Shown here one piece after another: positions 17,112-25,448 of a stretch of 64,000 nt of DNA; positions within the stretch are counted from its first letter, which is position 1; each line of letters begins with the position of its first letter. The stretch is from Bradyrhizobium macuxiense (lineage in GTDB: Bacteria > Pseudomonadota > Alphaproteobacteria > Rhizobiales > Xanthobacteraceae). A model generated the notes under the pieces. The model was given only the letters and a program-made list of their open reading frames with translations. It did not search any database and had not been told where the DNA came from. The DNA lies in contig NZ_VITY01000002.1 in NCBI RefSeq assembly GCF_007993935.1, forward strand, positions 434,001 to 498,000, written 5' to 3'. The position numbers and the translations under genes were made by a program.

Positions 17112-17223
17112 GGGCTCGAGGCTTCACGTGCCGGTCGAGTGAAACCCAACGGCCATGGATTTTCAACACAATCGAACCGACGGCTCCCCGCGGCGACCTT
17201 GTTGCGTCGCAATAGCGGGGCTT

Positions 17224-17898
17224 CTATTCCTTGACCGCAAGCCAGATCATGTGGCGGACGCCGCGGCCACGCCCCGTGGCACGGACCGCAATCTCGTTGA
17301 CCACGAACCCGGCCCTCGACAGCGATTTCGGGAACTTGGCATTCGGACCTGACGACCAGACGGCAAGCACGCCGCCGCGCCGCAACGCGGCGTTTGCGAC
17401 CTGAAGGCCGCAGACGTCGTACAGCGCGTCGTTGGCCTTGCGGGTCAGCCCCTCCGGGCCGTTATCGACATCAAGGAGGATGGCATCGAAGGTGCGTGGA
17501 TGGCGCGCGATCACGTCAGCGACATCCGCCTCCTCGATGCTCACGCGCGGATCGTTCAGGCTGTCGCCGAAGATCTCGGCCATCGGGCCTCTCGCCCAGG
17601 CAACGACAGCCGGCACCAGTTCGGCCACCACGATCCGCGCATCCGCTCCGAGCACGGCGAGCGCCGCCCGCAGCGTGAAGCCCATGCCGAGACCACCGAT
17701 CAGAAAATGCGGCTTTGCGACCTTCTCGATCCTTTTCGCGGCGAGCGTCGCCAGCGCCTCTTCGGAGCCGGACAGGCGGCTGTTCATCAGCTCGTTGGTG
17801 CCGAGCATGATCGAGAATTCGCGGCCACGCCGCATCAGGCGCAATTCACCCTCAGTGCCGGGAATGCGCGCGGTATCGATCTTTTCCCAGGGAATCAT
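17224..17898 (-). CDS. Spermidine synthase-like / class I methyltransferase-fold protein
   Basis: A 224-residue protein with a Rossmann-type SAM-binding fold resembling spermidine synthases. GGLGMGFTLRAAL (about 69-81) is the glycine-rich loop, VVAELVPAVVAWAR is the acidic strand after it, and DAILLDVDNGPEG (about 139-151) stands where the catalytic Asp lies. It lacks the N-terminal extension of true polyamine synthases, and the loop differs from the usual GGGEG. Whether it makes a polyamine or methylates something is open. It follows the P450 gene after a palindromic repeat and is probably transcribed separately. Confidence 0.75.
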   Translation of the reverse strand: MIPWEKIDTARIPGTEGELRLMRRGREFSIMLGTNELMNSRLSGSEEALATLAAKRIEKVAKPHFLIGGLGMGFTLRAALAVLGADARIVVAELVPAVVAWARGPMAEIFGDSLNDPRVSIEEADVADVIARHPRTFDAILLDVDNGPEGLTRKANDALYDVCGLQVANAALRRGGVLAVWSSGPNAKFPKSLSRAGFVVNEIAVRATGRGRGVRHMIWLAVKE

Positions 17899-17930
17899 GC
17901 GGCGGCTTGTAACATGGCCGGGACCATGGC

Positions 17931-18020
17931 CGTAGCCCGGATGGAGCGCAGCGCAATCCGGGACAGTGTCAAATAGGGGACGACTGGCCCCGGATTTCGC
18001 TTCGCTCCATCCGGGCTACG
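17931..18020. repeat. Palindromic intergenic repeat, family C, copy 1
   Basis: The arms CGTAGCCCGGATGGAGCG and CGCTCCATCCGGGCTACG enclose GCAATCCGGG and CCCCGGATTTCG. A second copy with the same arms is at 61403-61492. It stands between the 3' end of the P450 gene and the start of the spermidine-synthase-like gene. Confidence 0.85.
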
Positions 18021-18031
18021 AAGGCGGGAAA

Positions 18032-21000
18032 TTAGCCACCGGCCCAGACGTCGAGCACGTAGCGGTTCCCTGTGCCCATCTCCTCGATCCAGCGCGCGGC
18101 AGCATCGGCATCAGTGCCGGTGCGCTCGCGATAGATCGACATCAACGTCGCCTTGACGTCGGGCTCCATCTTGCCGCCGTCGCCGCAGACATAGACGATC
18201 GCGCCCTTCTGGATCAGCTCCCAGACCCGGTCCTTCTGCGCGGCGACGAGATGCTGCACATAGGTCTTCGGGCCGTCGGCGCGCGAGAACGCGGTGAAGA
18301 GCTCACTGACGCCGTCGGCGGCGAACGCCTTCAGCTCGTCCGCATAGATGAAGTCCTGCTCCGGATGGCGGCAACCGAAGAACAGCATCGCGGGCCCCAA
18401 GGTCGCGCCCTGCGCCTTGCGCGCGGCACGCTCCTGCAGGAAGCCTCGGAACGGCGCGAGCCCGGTGCCCGGCCCGATCATGATGATCGGCACGGCATTG
18501 TCGTCCGGCAGGCGGAAGCCGGCCTTGGTCTCCTTGATGGTGGCGTGGACGGTGTCGCCGGCTCTGCGGCGCGCCAGATAGTTTGAGCAGATACCCTTGT
18601 AGATGCCGCGACCGGAGCTTGCCGGCGCCTCGACGACGCCGACGGTGACGCTGCAGCGCTGCGCCTCGCCGGCCGGAGACGACGAGATCGAGTAATAGCG
18701 CGGCGCCAGCAGCGACAGCATTTCGAGGTAAAGGTGGAATGGCAGCTCGCAGGCCGGATATTCCTCGAGCAGATCGAACACCGACTTGCGCTTGGCCAGC
18801 ACCTCGGTGCGATAGCGCCCGGCCGAGGCGTCGTCGTCGCCGACATAGGCCATCAGTTTCGGCTTGGTCACCGGGCAGCGGGTGTGCTCGGCCATGATCT
18901 GGATCTGCTTGCGGGTCGCGACCTGCTGCAACTCGACGAACTCGGTAAGCAGCCGCCCGACCGACACTGCGTTGCCGACCGGCAATTGCGCGCGGCGGCC
19001 TTCCGAGACCTGCAAACGGATCTGGTCGGCGGGCAGGAAGCCGAACCGGCGCGCGACGGAATCGACCAGGGTCGGATCGTTGCGCGGCACCACGCTGAGA
19101 TGATCGCCGACGCGATACTTCAGGCTGGGCGGCAGCTCGACCTCGATGTGCCGGGTCGAGCGCTCCGAAGGATGGGCGCCCTCCTTGGTCTGCAGCTCGA
19201 TGTTGGCGAGCACCTTCATCGGCACCGCGCCGCCCTGCGTCACGATGGTGTTGACCGCGCCCTGCGCCACCGGCTCGATCGCATAGAGCGGCTCGTCCTC
19301 GGCGGTGCGGGTGAAATTCCAGTCGATGCCGAATTCCTTGGTCGCGACCTTCGCGGCCTCCGGGAACCATTTCTGGAACTGGCCGTCGAGATCGCTGCGG
19401 GCATCGCCCTCGCCGCGCGGATAGACCGCGCGCGCGCCATGCTTGGTCAATTGCTCGTCGATGAAGCGCGGCACCGACTGGTAGGTCGCCGCCCAATCGC
19501 TGTTGCCGCAGCCGAACACGGCGTAACGCACCTTGGCGAAAGCATCCCTCGGCATGTCGCTCTCGAGCCATTTGACGAATTGCGTCGCATTGTCGGGCGC
19601 CGCGCCATTGTAGGAGGCGCAGATGATCAGAACGCCACCCTCCTCCGGCAGCTTGCCGACATAATCGTCAAGCGGGCCGAGCCGGGTGGCGAAGCCGTTG
19701 ATCTCCGACAGATCGGCCATGCGGGTCGCCAGTTCCTCGGCCGAACCGAGGTTGGAGCCGTAGAGCACCAGCATCGGCGTGTTGTGGCCGGGACGCGTGG
19801 TCGGCGCGCGAGGTGCCTTCGGCGCGGCCGCAACTGCGCCCGTGCTGCCGGCGAACGCGCCGCGATCCCTGTCGTCGCGCGGCCGCACCTTGATCCTGAA
19901 GCCGTCGGGCTTGACGGTCAGCGTCTCCTTCAGATGCATCTGATAACGATGCACGTCGAGCAACTTGAAGCGTTGCAGGATCATCCCGATCGCGAGCGCC
20001 GCCTCGTGCATGGCAAAGCCGCGGCCGATGCAGGCGCGCTGGCCGTTGCCGAACGGCTTCCAGGCATTGATCGGGCGCTTGGCCTCGGCCTCGCGGCTGA
20101 AATTCTCGGGATCGAACACATCGGGGTTCGGGCCCCAGACAGAGGGATCGCGGTGCAATGCCATCACCAGGATGGTGATGAAGGTGTTCTTCTTGAGCTT
20201 GTACTTGCCGCCGATCATCTCGTCGTTGAGCGGCGCGATGCCGTAAGCCGGCGCCGGCGGCCACAGCCGCAGCGCCTCCTTCAGACATTGGGTGATGTAG
20301 GTGAGCTGCGTCACCTGCTGATAGGTCGGCCTGACATCGACGTCGGGGCCGAGGACGCGGTCGACCTCTTCATAAGCCTTCTTCAGCACCTCGGGATGCT
20401 TGAGCAGCGCATAGATCGTGCACGACAACAGGCCAGAGGTGGTCTCGTGGCCGGCGATCAGGAAAGTGTTGATCTGGTAGCGGATGTTGACGTCGTCGAG
20501 CTGCTCGCCGGTGGCGCGGTCGACGCCGGTCATCATCGCGGCCAGCATGTCCTTCTTGTCGTCGGTCACGTCGGTGTTGCCGCGCCGCTCGGCGATGATC
20601 TCGTCGACCATCTTGTTCATGAAGGCGACGTCGTCGGCGAGCGTCTTGCGCCGCTTCTGCATCCACAGACCCTCGAGCGGCAGGCCGCGGGTCATCATGA
20701 TGGTCTCGAGCGAGCGCACCAGCGATTCCACGAAGGGGTGGTAGTCGCGGCGGTAGAACGAATTGAAGCGATAGTCGAAGCCGCACAGCCCGATGGTGTC
20801 GAGGGTCAGCGCCGTCATGTCGTGAACGACCTCGATCTCCTCGTCGGCGTTGAGTCGCTCCCATTTCTTGACCAGCTGCTCGGCGATATCGACCATGCTC
20901 GGGTGGTACGACTGCATGGCGCGGTTGCCGAACGGCTGCATCAGGATGTTGTGCGCCTTGCTCCAGTTCGGCTCCCTGGTGTCGGCGGTGAACAGCCCGT

Positions 21001-21265
21001 CGCCGCCGACCGCGCGCACCCGGCGCAGCGAGCCGCGCACCGCCTTGTCGAAGCGCTTCTCGTCGGAGAGCTCGTCGACCAGGTCATGGCCGGACACGAT
21101 CACGAGCGGCGCGCCCATCATGTCGAGCCAGAAGATCGGGCCAAGCTCCTTGGAGAGCTTGACCAGATGCTGCACCGGCGCGGTCGAATCCAGCGACAGC
21201 ATGTTGCCGACCACCGGCTTCGTCGGCGGATGCGGGATCGGACTCAGTCTGTTGCCGGACGCCAT
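18032..21265 (-). CDS. Self-sufficient cytochrome P450/NADPH-P450 reductase fusion (CYP102 type)
   Basis: A 1077-residue fusion of a P450 haem domain and a diflavin reductase, as in P450 BM3. The haem domain (about 1-465) has the I-helix AGHETTS (near 272), an ExxR helix (EALR) and the haem-ligand loop FGNGQRACIG with its Cys near 406. An Ala/Pro-rich linker leads to the FMN domain (LVLYGSNLGSAEE, near 500). The FAD site is RYYSISSSP (near 858), the NADPH site GPGTGLAPFRG (near 931), and VLDVWAGG is the C-terminal end. Known relatives hydroxylate or epoxidise medium- to long-chain fatty acids. The start at 21265 (MASGN) is preferred. The upstream genes concern lipids, which fits. Confidence 0.95.
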   Translation of the reverse strand: MASGNRLSPIPHPPTKPVVGNMLSLDSTAPVQHLVKLSKELGPIFWLDMMGAPLVIVSGHDLVDELSDEKRFDKAVRGSLRRVRAVGGDGLFTADTREPNWSKAHNILMQPFGNRAMQSYHPSMVDIAEQLVKKWERLNADEEIEVVHDMTALTLDTIGLCGFDYRFNSFYRRDYHPFVESLVRSLETIMMTRGLPLEGLWMQKRRKTLADDVAFMNKMVDEIIAERRGNTDVTDDKKDMLAAMMTGVDRATGEQLDDVNIRYQINTFLIAGHETTSGLLSCTIYALLKHPEVLKKAYEEVDRVLGPDVDVRPTYQQVTQLTYITQCLKEALRLWPPAPAYGIAPLNDEMIGGKYKLKKNTFITILVMALHRDPSVWGPNPDVFDPENFSREAEAKRPINAWKPFGNGQRACIGRGFAMHEAALAIGMILQRFKLLDVHRYQMHLKETLTVKPDGFRIKVRPRDDRDRGAFAGSTGAVAAAPKAPRAPTTRPGHNTPMLVLYGSNLGSAEELATRMADLSEINGFATRLGPLDDYVGKLPEEGGVLIICASYNGAAPDNATQFVKWLESDMPRDAFAKVRYAVFGCGNSDWAATYQSVPRFIDEQLTKHGARAVYPRGEGDARSDLDGQFQKWFPEAAKVATKEFGIDWNFTRTAEDEPLYAIEPVAQGAVNTIVTQGGAVPMKVLANIELQTKEGAHPSERSTRHIEVELPPSLKYRVGDHLSVVPRNDPTLVDSVARRFGFLPADQIRLQVSEGRRAQLPVGNAVSVGRLLTEFVELQQVATRKQIQIMAEHTRCPVTKPKLMAYVGDDDASAGRYRTEVLAKRKSVFDLLEEYPACELPFHLYLEMLSLLAPRYYSISSSPAGEAQRCSVTVGVVEAPASSGRGIYKGICSNYLARRRAGDTVHATIKETKAGFRLPDDNAVPIIMIGPGTGLAPFRGFLQERAARKAQGATLGPAMLFFGCRHPEQDFIYADELKAFAADGVSELFTAFSRADGPKTYVQHLVAAQKDRVWELIQKGAIVYVCGDGGKMEPDVKATLMSIYRERTGTDADAAARWIEEMGTGNRYVLDVWAGG

Positions 21266-21292
21266 GTTGGAAGTGCCCCCTTGTCTTTCCAC

Positions 21293-21380
21293 CCGTCATT
21301 GCGAGGAGCGAAGCGACGAAGCAATCCATCTCTCCTCATATGCGGGCAGATGAATTGCTTCGCTTCGCTCGCAATGACGG
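21293..21380. repeat. Palindromic intergenic repeat, family A, copy 2
   Basis: CCGTCATTGCGAGGAGCG and CGCTCGCAATGACGG form the outer arms, with GAAGCAATCCATC and AGATGAATTGCTTCG inside. It lies between the epoxide hydrolase and P450 genes, which are otherwise in line on the minus strand. Confidence 0.85.
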
Positions 21381-21396
21381 CTTTACTGTCGCGTCG

Positions 21397-22392
21397 TCAC
21401 CCAAACCTTCGCTTACGCCATTCGATCAGCTTTGCGCTGACCTCGTCAGGCTTTTCCTGCTGCGTCCAATGGCCGCTGTCCTTGACCAGATATTTTTCGA
21501 GGTCCGGCACCAGTCTCTCCATGCCGTCGGCGGCCGAAGGCGGCAACACCGCGTCGTTCTCGGCCATGATCATCAGCGACGGCACCCGCACATTGTGGTC
21601 CAAGCCAGCGGAACGTTCCCAGTTGCGGGTGAAGTTGCGATACCAGTTGATGCCGCCGGTGAAGCCGGTCCTGGTGAAGGTGTCGACAAACACCTTCTTC
21701 TCGTCCGCCGACAGGATCGGCGTCCGCGGATCGTGCTTGGCGTCGTAGTTCGCAATCATCTGCGGAAACGCCAGATTGAGCCGGGCCGACGCCCCGACGC
21801 CCGCGATCGGCTGTTCGGGCGGCGCATCTGCGGGACGCGGTGCCGGCTTGCGCATGAAGGCATCGAAGGTCTGCTCGACCCGGCTGCCGAAAATCCGGTC
21901 CGGCTCGCGCGCCGGATCCTGGAACTGGACGATATACATGTGGTCGCCGAAGCGCTGGCGGAACAGCGCGATCGGATCCATTGGTGCACGGTCCCAATGC
22001 GGCGTGTTGACGCCGACGACGCCGGCGACCCGCTGATGGTGCCGGAGCGGCATCTGCCAGACGACAAAACCGCCCCAGTCGTGACCGACGAAGATCGCCT
22101 TGTCGATCTTGAGGTGATCGAGCAGGCCGACCAGATCGCCGGTCAGGTGCTCCATGTCGTAGGCCTCGACCGGCTCGGGCCGGTCGGTCGCGCCATAGCC
22201 GCGCTGATCCGGTGCAATCACCCGGATGCCGGCCTCGCCCAGCGCCTTGATTTGATGGCGCCAGGAGAACGCCAGTTCGGGCCAGCCGTGGCACAGCACC
22301 ACGGGCGGCGTGTCGGTCTTGGGGCCAGCTTCGTAAAACCCCATGCGGATGCCGTTCGTCTCGGCGAACTGCAGCGGTGGCATGTCGATCAT
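21397..22392 (-). CDS. Alpha/beta hydrolase, epoxide hydrolase family
   Basis: A 331-residue soluble epoxide hydrolase-like enzyme. The HGWPE oxyanion motif is at 35-39, the nucleophile is Asp105 in GHDWGG, the acid is probably Asp280 (MAENDAVLPP) and the base is His308 (DSGHWTQ). An aspartate nucleophile with HGWPE is diagnostic for epoxide hydrolases as opposed to esterases. It would open an epoxide to a diol. The neighbouring CYP102-type P450 can produce fatty epoxides in known relatives, so the two may act in sequence. It follows the wax ester synthase gene by 11 bases, hence probably the same mRNA. Confidence 0.92.
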   Translation of the reverse strand: MIDMPPLQFAETNGIRMGFYEAGPKTDTPPVVLCHGWPELAFSWRHQIKALGEAGIRVIAPDQRGYGATDRPEPVEAYDMEHLTGDLVGLLDHLKIDKAIFVGHDWGGFVVWQMPLRHHQRVAGVVGVNTPHWDRAPMDPIALFRQRFGDHMYIVQFQDPAREPDRIFGSRVEQTFDAFMRKPAPRPADAPPEQPIAGVGASARLNLAFPQMIANYDAKHDPRTPILSADEKKVFVDTFTRTGFTGGINWYRNFTRNWERSAGLDHNVRVPSLMIMAENDAVLPPSAADGMERLVPDLEKYLVKDSGHWTQQEKPDEVSAKLIEWRKRRFG

Positions 22393-22403
22393 TGAGGCAA
22401 TTC

Positions 22404-23954
22404 CTATTCGGCCGCGCCCTTGATGTCGGCAGGCGGGGGAGCGAACGCCGCCTCGAGTACATCGAACTCGAGCGGCAGCATGTCACACATCACCTGCACG
22501 TGGGGAATGATGTTGGCACCCACGATGAAGCCGAAATCGAGCTGATCCCGGTAGCTCTGCACGGTGATGTTGAGCGCAACGCCGTGGGTCGAGATCGAAA
22601 CCGGGAAGATGTGCAGCAGCTCGGCGCCCGCCGCGTACAGCGTCTGCCGCGGCCCCGGCACGTTCGAGACCGTGATGTTGGTCGCCGGCGGGAGCACGTT
22701 GGAGAGATCGGAGCGGCTGTAGAGCAGCGCCATGATCTGCACCAGGATCGGCGCGCCCAGCAGCGATATGTTGGTGACCTGCGGCACCAGGGCGCGCAGC
22801 GGATGCGACATCTCCTTGGATTTGGTGGACTGCGCGATGATGGTTTCCAGCCGCTTCTTGGGATCCTCGATGTCGGTCGCAATCGAGCAGATCATGCCGA
22901 ACACCTGGTTGTTGGATTCGGCATTGCCCTCCTCGCGCAGCGAGATCGGCACGCCGGCCGTCAGCGACTTGTTCGGCAGCGCCCCCTGGCCGATCAGATA
23001 GCGCCGCACCACGCCGGAGGCGAGCGCCAGCACGACGTCGTTGAGCTTGCCGCCCGAAGCTTTCGCCAGCGCCTTGGCGCGCGACAGCGAGATCGAGGTG
23101 CCGGCAAAGCTGCGCTCCGACGAGATCGCCTTGTTGAGGATGGTCGGCGGCGAGGCCATCGCCTGCAGGTTCTCGCGCGACCGGGGATCGGCGACCTTGG
23201 CGACGACGTCGGACAGGCTCTTCATGACGGTCGGCATCGAGCCCGCGAACTTCACCGCGCTCTCGATCTGGAACATGGCGTTGTCGAACAGGATCGAGCC
23301 GAGGTCGCTCTTGCCGGAGCGCGGCAGCTCCAGGTTCTTCTGCGCGGCGGCGGCCGCCTCGAACGGCTGGGTCCAGAGCTGCTGATAGGCGTCGATCAGA
23401 TTGGCCGCGATGTCGCGCGGCTCCTGCGCGACCTTCTTGGCGCCCGGCGGCTCGATCTCGCGCGGCACCGGCGTCAGGTCGTAGATCATGCTGGTCAGCG
23501 CAGCGCCGGCGCCACCGTCGATGCAGGCGTGGTGCATCTTGGAATAGAGCCCGATCTCGTTGTCCTTCATGCCCTCGAAGACGTAGAACTCCCAGAGCGG
23601 CCGGGCGCGGTTCAAGAGCTTGGCGTGCATCCAGCCGACGATACGCTCCAGCGTGGCGCGATCGCGCGGCGCGGGCAGGCTGGCGCGGAAGATATGACGG
23701 TCGATGTCGAACTGGTCGTCCTCGACCCAGGACGGATGATCGATGTCGAGCGGCGCCTTCTGCAGCCGCGCCTTGAGGATCGGCGCGATATGCAGCCGCG
23801 AGGCGATCATCGCCTTGAACTCCTCGAAGAAGTCGCCCTTGTAGCCGTCGGGCAGCCGGAAGATCGCCATGCTGCCGACATGCATCGGCATTTCCGGCGT
23901 TTCCAGATACAGAAACGATGCGTCCAGCGAGGACAGCTTCTTGGCGTCGCTCAT
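22404..23954 (-). CDS. Wax ester synthase/diacylglycerol acyltransferase (WS/DGAT)
   Basis: A 516-residue bifunctional acyltransferase of the WS/DGAT family, which makes wax esters or triacylglycerol from acyl-CoA. The active-site motif HHACIDG is at 141-147. The conserved N-terminal LSSLDASFLYLETPEMPMHVG (about 7-27) and the C-terminal NITVSNVPGP segment are also family hallmarks. It lies between two hydrolase genes on the minus strand. Together with the PHA locus at 3-5 kb, it suggests the cell can store both polyester and neutral lipid. Triacylglycerol or wax formation by the organism is not shown by the sequence. Confidence 0.93.
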   Translation of the reverse strand: MSDAKKLSSLDASFLYLETPEMPMHVGSMAIFRLPDGYKGDFFEEFKAMIASRLHIAPILKARLQKAPLDIDHPSWVEDDQFDIDRHIFRASLPAPRDRATLERIVGWMHAKLLNRARPLWEFYVFEGMKDNEIGLYSKMHHACIDGGAGAALTSMIYDLTPVPREIEPPGAKKVAQEPRDIAANLIDAYQQLWTQPFEAAAAAQKNLELPRSGKSDLGSILFDNAMFQIESAVKFAGSMPTVMKSLSDVVAKVADPRSRENLQAMASPPTILNKAISSERSFAGTSISLSRAKALAKASGGKLNDVVLALASGVVRRYLIGQGALPNKSLTAGVPISLREEGNAESNNQVFGMICSIATDIEDPKKRLETIIAQSTKSKEMSHPLRALVPQVTNISLLGAPILVQIMALLYSRSDLSNVLPPATNITVSNVPGPRQTLYAAGAELLHIFPVSISTHGVALNITVQSYRDQLDFGFIVGANIIPHVQVMCDMLPLEFDVLEAAFAPPPADIKGAAE

Positions 23955-24008
23955 GATCTCCTCCCGAGAGCCAATTCACGCGGGCGCCTTGGCGGCGCTT
24001 CTCGTCGT

Positions 24009-24800
24009 TTAGGATAGTGCCTGTTCTGCCGGCCCGTAGGCAATGGCAAAGGGGCCCGACCGGTCAAAATGCCGGAACTCGCCTTCCGGCTGTGCCAGCC
24101 GGTCCGCGATCGCCCACAAAGCTGCGGGGTTGACGCCGAGGCCGATGTGGCTCGCGAAATGCACCTCGATGTTCTCGGCGCTCTCCGACGGCCGAACCCG
24201 CGAGGTCCGCCAGTTCACGATGCCGTCGGTGCGGGAATAGATCGAGGTGGTCGGCACCGGCATGTCGCCGGCAATCGCGGCGCGGATGTCGGGAATGTCG
24301 TCTACCGCCTCGCCGGACAGCAGCTCATAGAGCCGCGTCGCATTGGTGGCGCGGATGTCGTCGGCGAACGGACTGCCCAGCGTGATGATGGAGCGCACCA
24401 GCTCCGGCATCTGCGACGCCAGGTCGCGCGCATAGACGCCGCCGAGGCTCCAGCCGATGATCGAGACCTTGCGCCCCGATGCCTCATGGACCCGCTTCAG
24501 CAGGTCGCGCAGCGCGGCCCGCCTGCTGGAGATCCCGCCGAAATTGCGGCCCATGTTCCAGGCATAGGCATCATAACCGAGCTCCTTCAGATAACGCCGC
24601 ATCGGCGCCATCGAAAGGTCGCTGGCGAGGAAGCCCGGCAGTGCCAGCACCGGATGGCCGTCGCCCTTCGGCGCCTGCATCAGCAAAGGCGACAGCAACA
24701 GGCTCGAATTCAGCTCGAGCACGCCGCGCGCTTCCGCCAGCATCAGGAACAGGCTGGGTGGGCGCAACCGGCGTTCGGTCCCGTCAATGCTCCTGTCCAT
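24009..24800 (-). CDS. Alpha/beta hydrolase, lipase/acyltransferase-like
   Basis: A 263-residue alpha/beta hydrolase with GWSLGG (Ser118), preceded by GDGHPVLALPGFLASD (about 47-62). It is paralogous to the gene at 211-981. The start at 24800 (MDRSID) lies 8 bases after the stop of the 82-residue gene upstream, so the two are coupled, and the wax ester synthase gene follows 54 bases later. By context it probably acts on a lipid ester. No signal peptide or lid insertion can be seen. Confidence 0.87.
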   Translation of the reverse strand: MDRSIDGTERRLRPPSLFLMLAEARGVLELNSSLLLSPLLMQAPKGDGHPVLALPGFLASDLSMAPMRRYLKELGYDAYAWNMGRNFGGISSRRAALRDLLKRVHEASGRKVSIIGWSLGGVYARDLASQMPELVRSIITLGSPFADDIRATNATRLYELLSGEAVDDIPDIRAAIAGDMPVPTTSIYSRTDGIVNWRTSRVRPSESAENIEVHFASHIGLGVNPAALWAIADRLAQPEGEFRHFDRSGPFAIAYGPAEQALS

Positions 24801-24808
24801 ACCGGCCA

Positions 24809-25057
24809 CTATTTCTTCTTGCTCGTGCCGCCGAAGCCGGCCATCGCCACGAACATGTCCTGGAAGCGCTCGGCGAGCTTGGGATCGAAGGTGAACCAGC
24901 TCTGCATCAGCGATTCCGGCGAGATCTTCTCGATGTTGGACAGCATCTGCTGCTGCAGCTTGTCCATCACAGCGGTCTGCATCGGCGCCACGTCGGGCAG
25001 GCCGAAGAACTGCCGCGCTTCGAGGGGCGTGCAATCTATCTCGACGTTGACTTTCAT
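24809..25057 (-). CDS. Small conserved protein, probably DUF6489
   Basis: An 82-residue acidic-to-neutral protein. It begins MKVNVEIDCTPLEARQFFGL, a strand-turn-helix pattern, continues with DKLQQQMLSNIEKISPE and ends in a Gly/Lys tail after FQDMFVAMAGFGG. I believe it matches the small DUF6489 family, but from memory only. A strong ribosome-binding site (GGAGGCGG) precedes the start. It is first in the lipid gene cluster (hydrolase, WS/DGAT, epoxide hydrolase, P450). With no known function, the cluster is the only clue: perhaps a lipid-droplet or enzyme partner. Confidence 0.75.
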   Translation of the reverse strand: MKVNVEIDCTPLEARQFFGLPDVAPMQTAVMDKLQQQMLSNIEKISPESLMQSWFTFDPKLAERFQDMFVAMAGFGGTSKKK

Positions 25058-25448
25058 ATCCGCCTCCTCAAATGCGCCTTAGCCCAGCTCTGCTTGGCCC
25101 AGCTCAGTATCGCCGGGACGGGGTCCGTCGCGCAAGCGAGCCATACCCGCCCCAATGGATAGTCGGCCTCAATCATCCGTTATGGTCAATCGAACCGTTT
25201 CGAGCGGCCGGCGCAAACGGGGCTCGCCGGCGGCATTCCCGGGACCGGCAAGCAGCGCTCCGAAAGTCGAATGTCACACGCCCGCACCAACCGCCTACTC
25301 TCACCTCGCATTCATTGCGCTGCACCCGCGCGAGGCGATTAACCCTTTGGGAAATCGCGCTTGCGCGGCCGGTAAACTCTGGCAACATGCATCAATAATA
25401 CCAGCCGGACAAAGCAGCCGGCGGACAAAAACGGGGACGCGGGATCAC
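25058..25448. other. 391-base divergent intergenic region
   Basis: No gene, repeat or RNA was recognised. It separates the minus-strand lipid cluster (start 25057) from the plus-strand peptide-transporter operon (start 25449) and must hold promoters for both. I could not find a convincing -35/-10 pair. An open frame runs through it into the binding-protein gene but lacks protein-like composition, and the signal peptide begins at 25449. Confidence 0.6.

Noticed and set aside
18734..21748. A 1004-codon open frame on the plus strand opposite the CYP102-type gene
   Set aside because: It is antisense to a gene with all P450 and reductase motifs. Its translation is Arg/His/Gly-rich without domains. 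Long antisense frames are expected in DNA with strong third-position GC bias.
25155..25448. N-terminal extension of the first peptide-binding protein to 25155
   Set aside because: The extra ~98 residues have no domain and would bury the signal peptide that begins at 25449.
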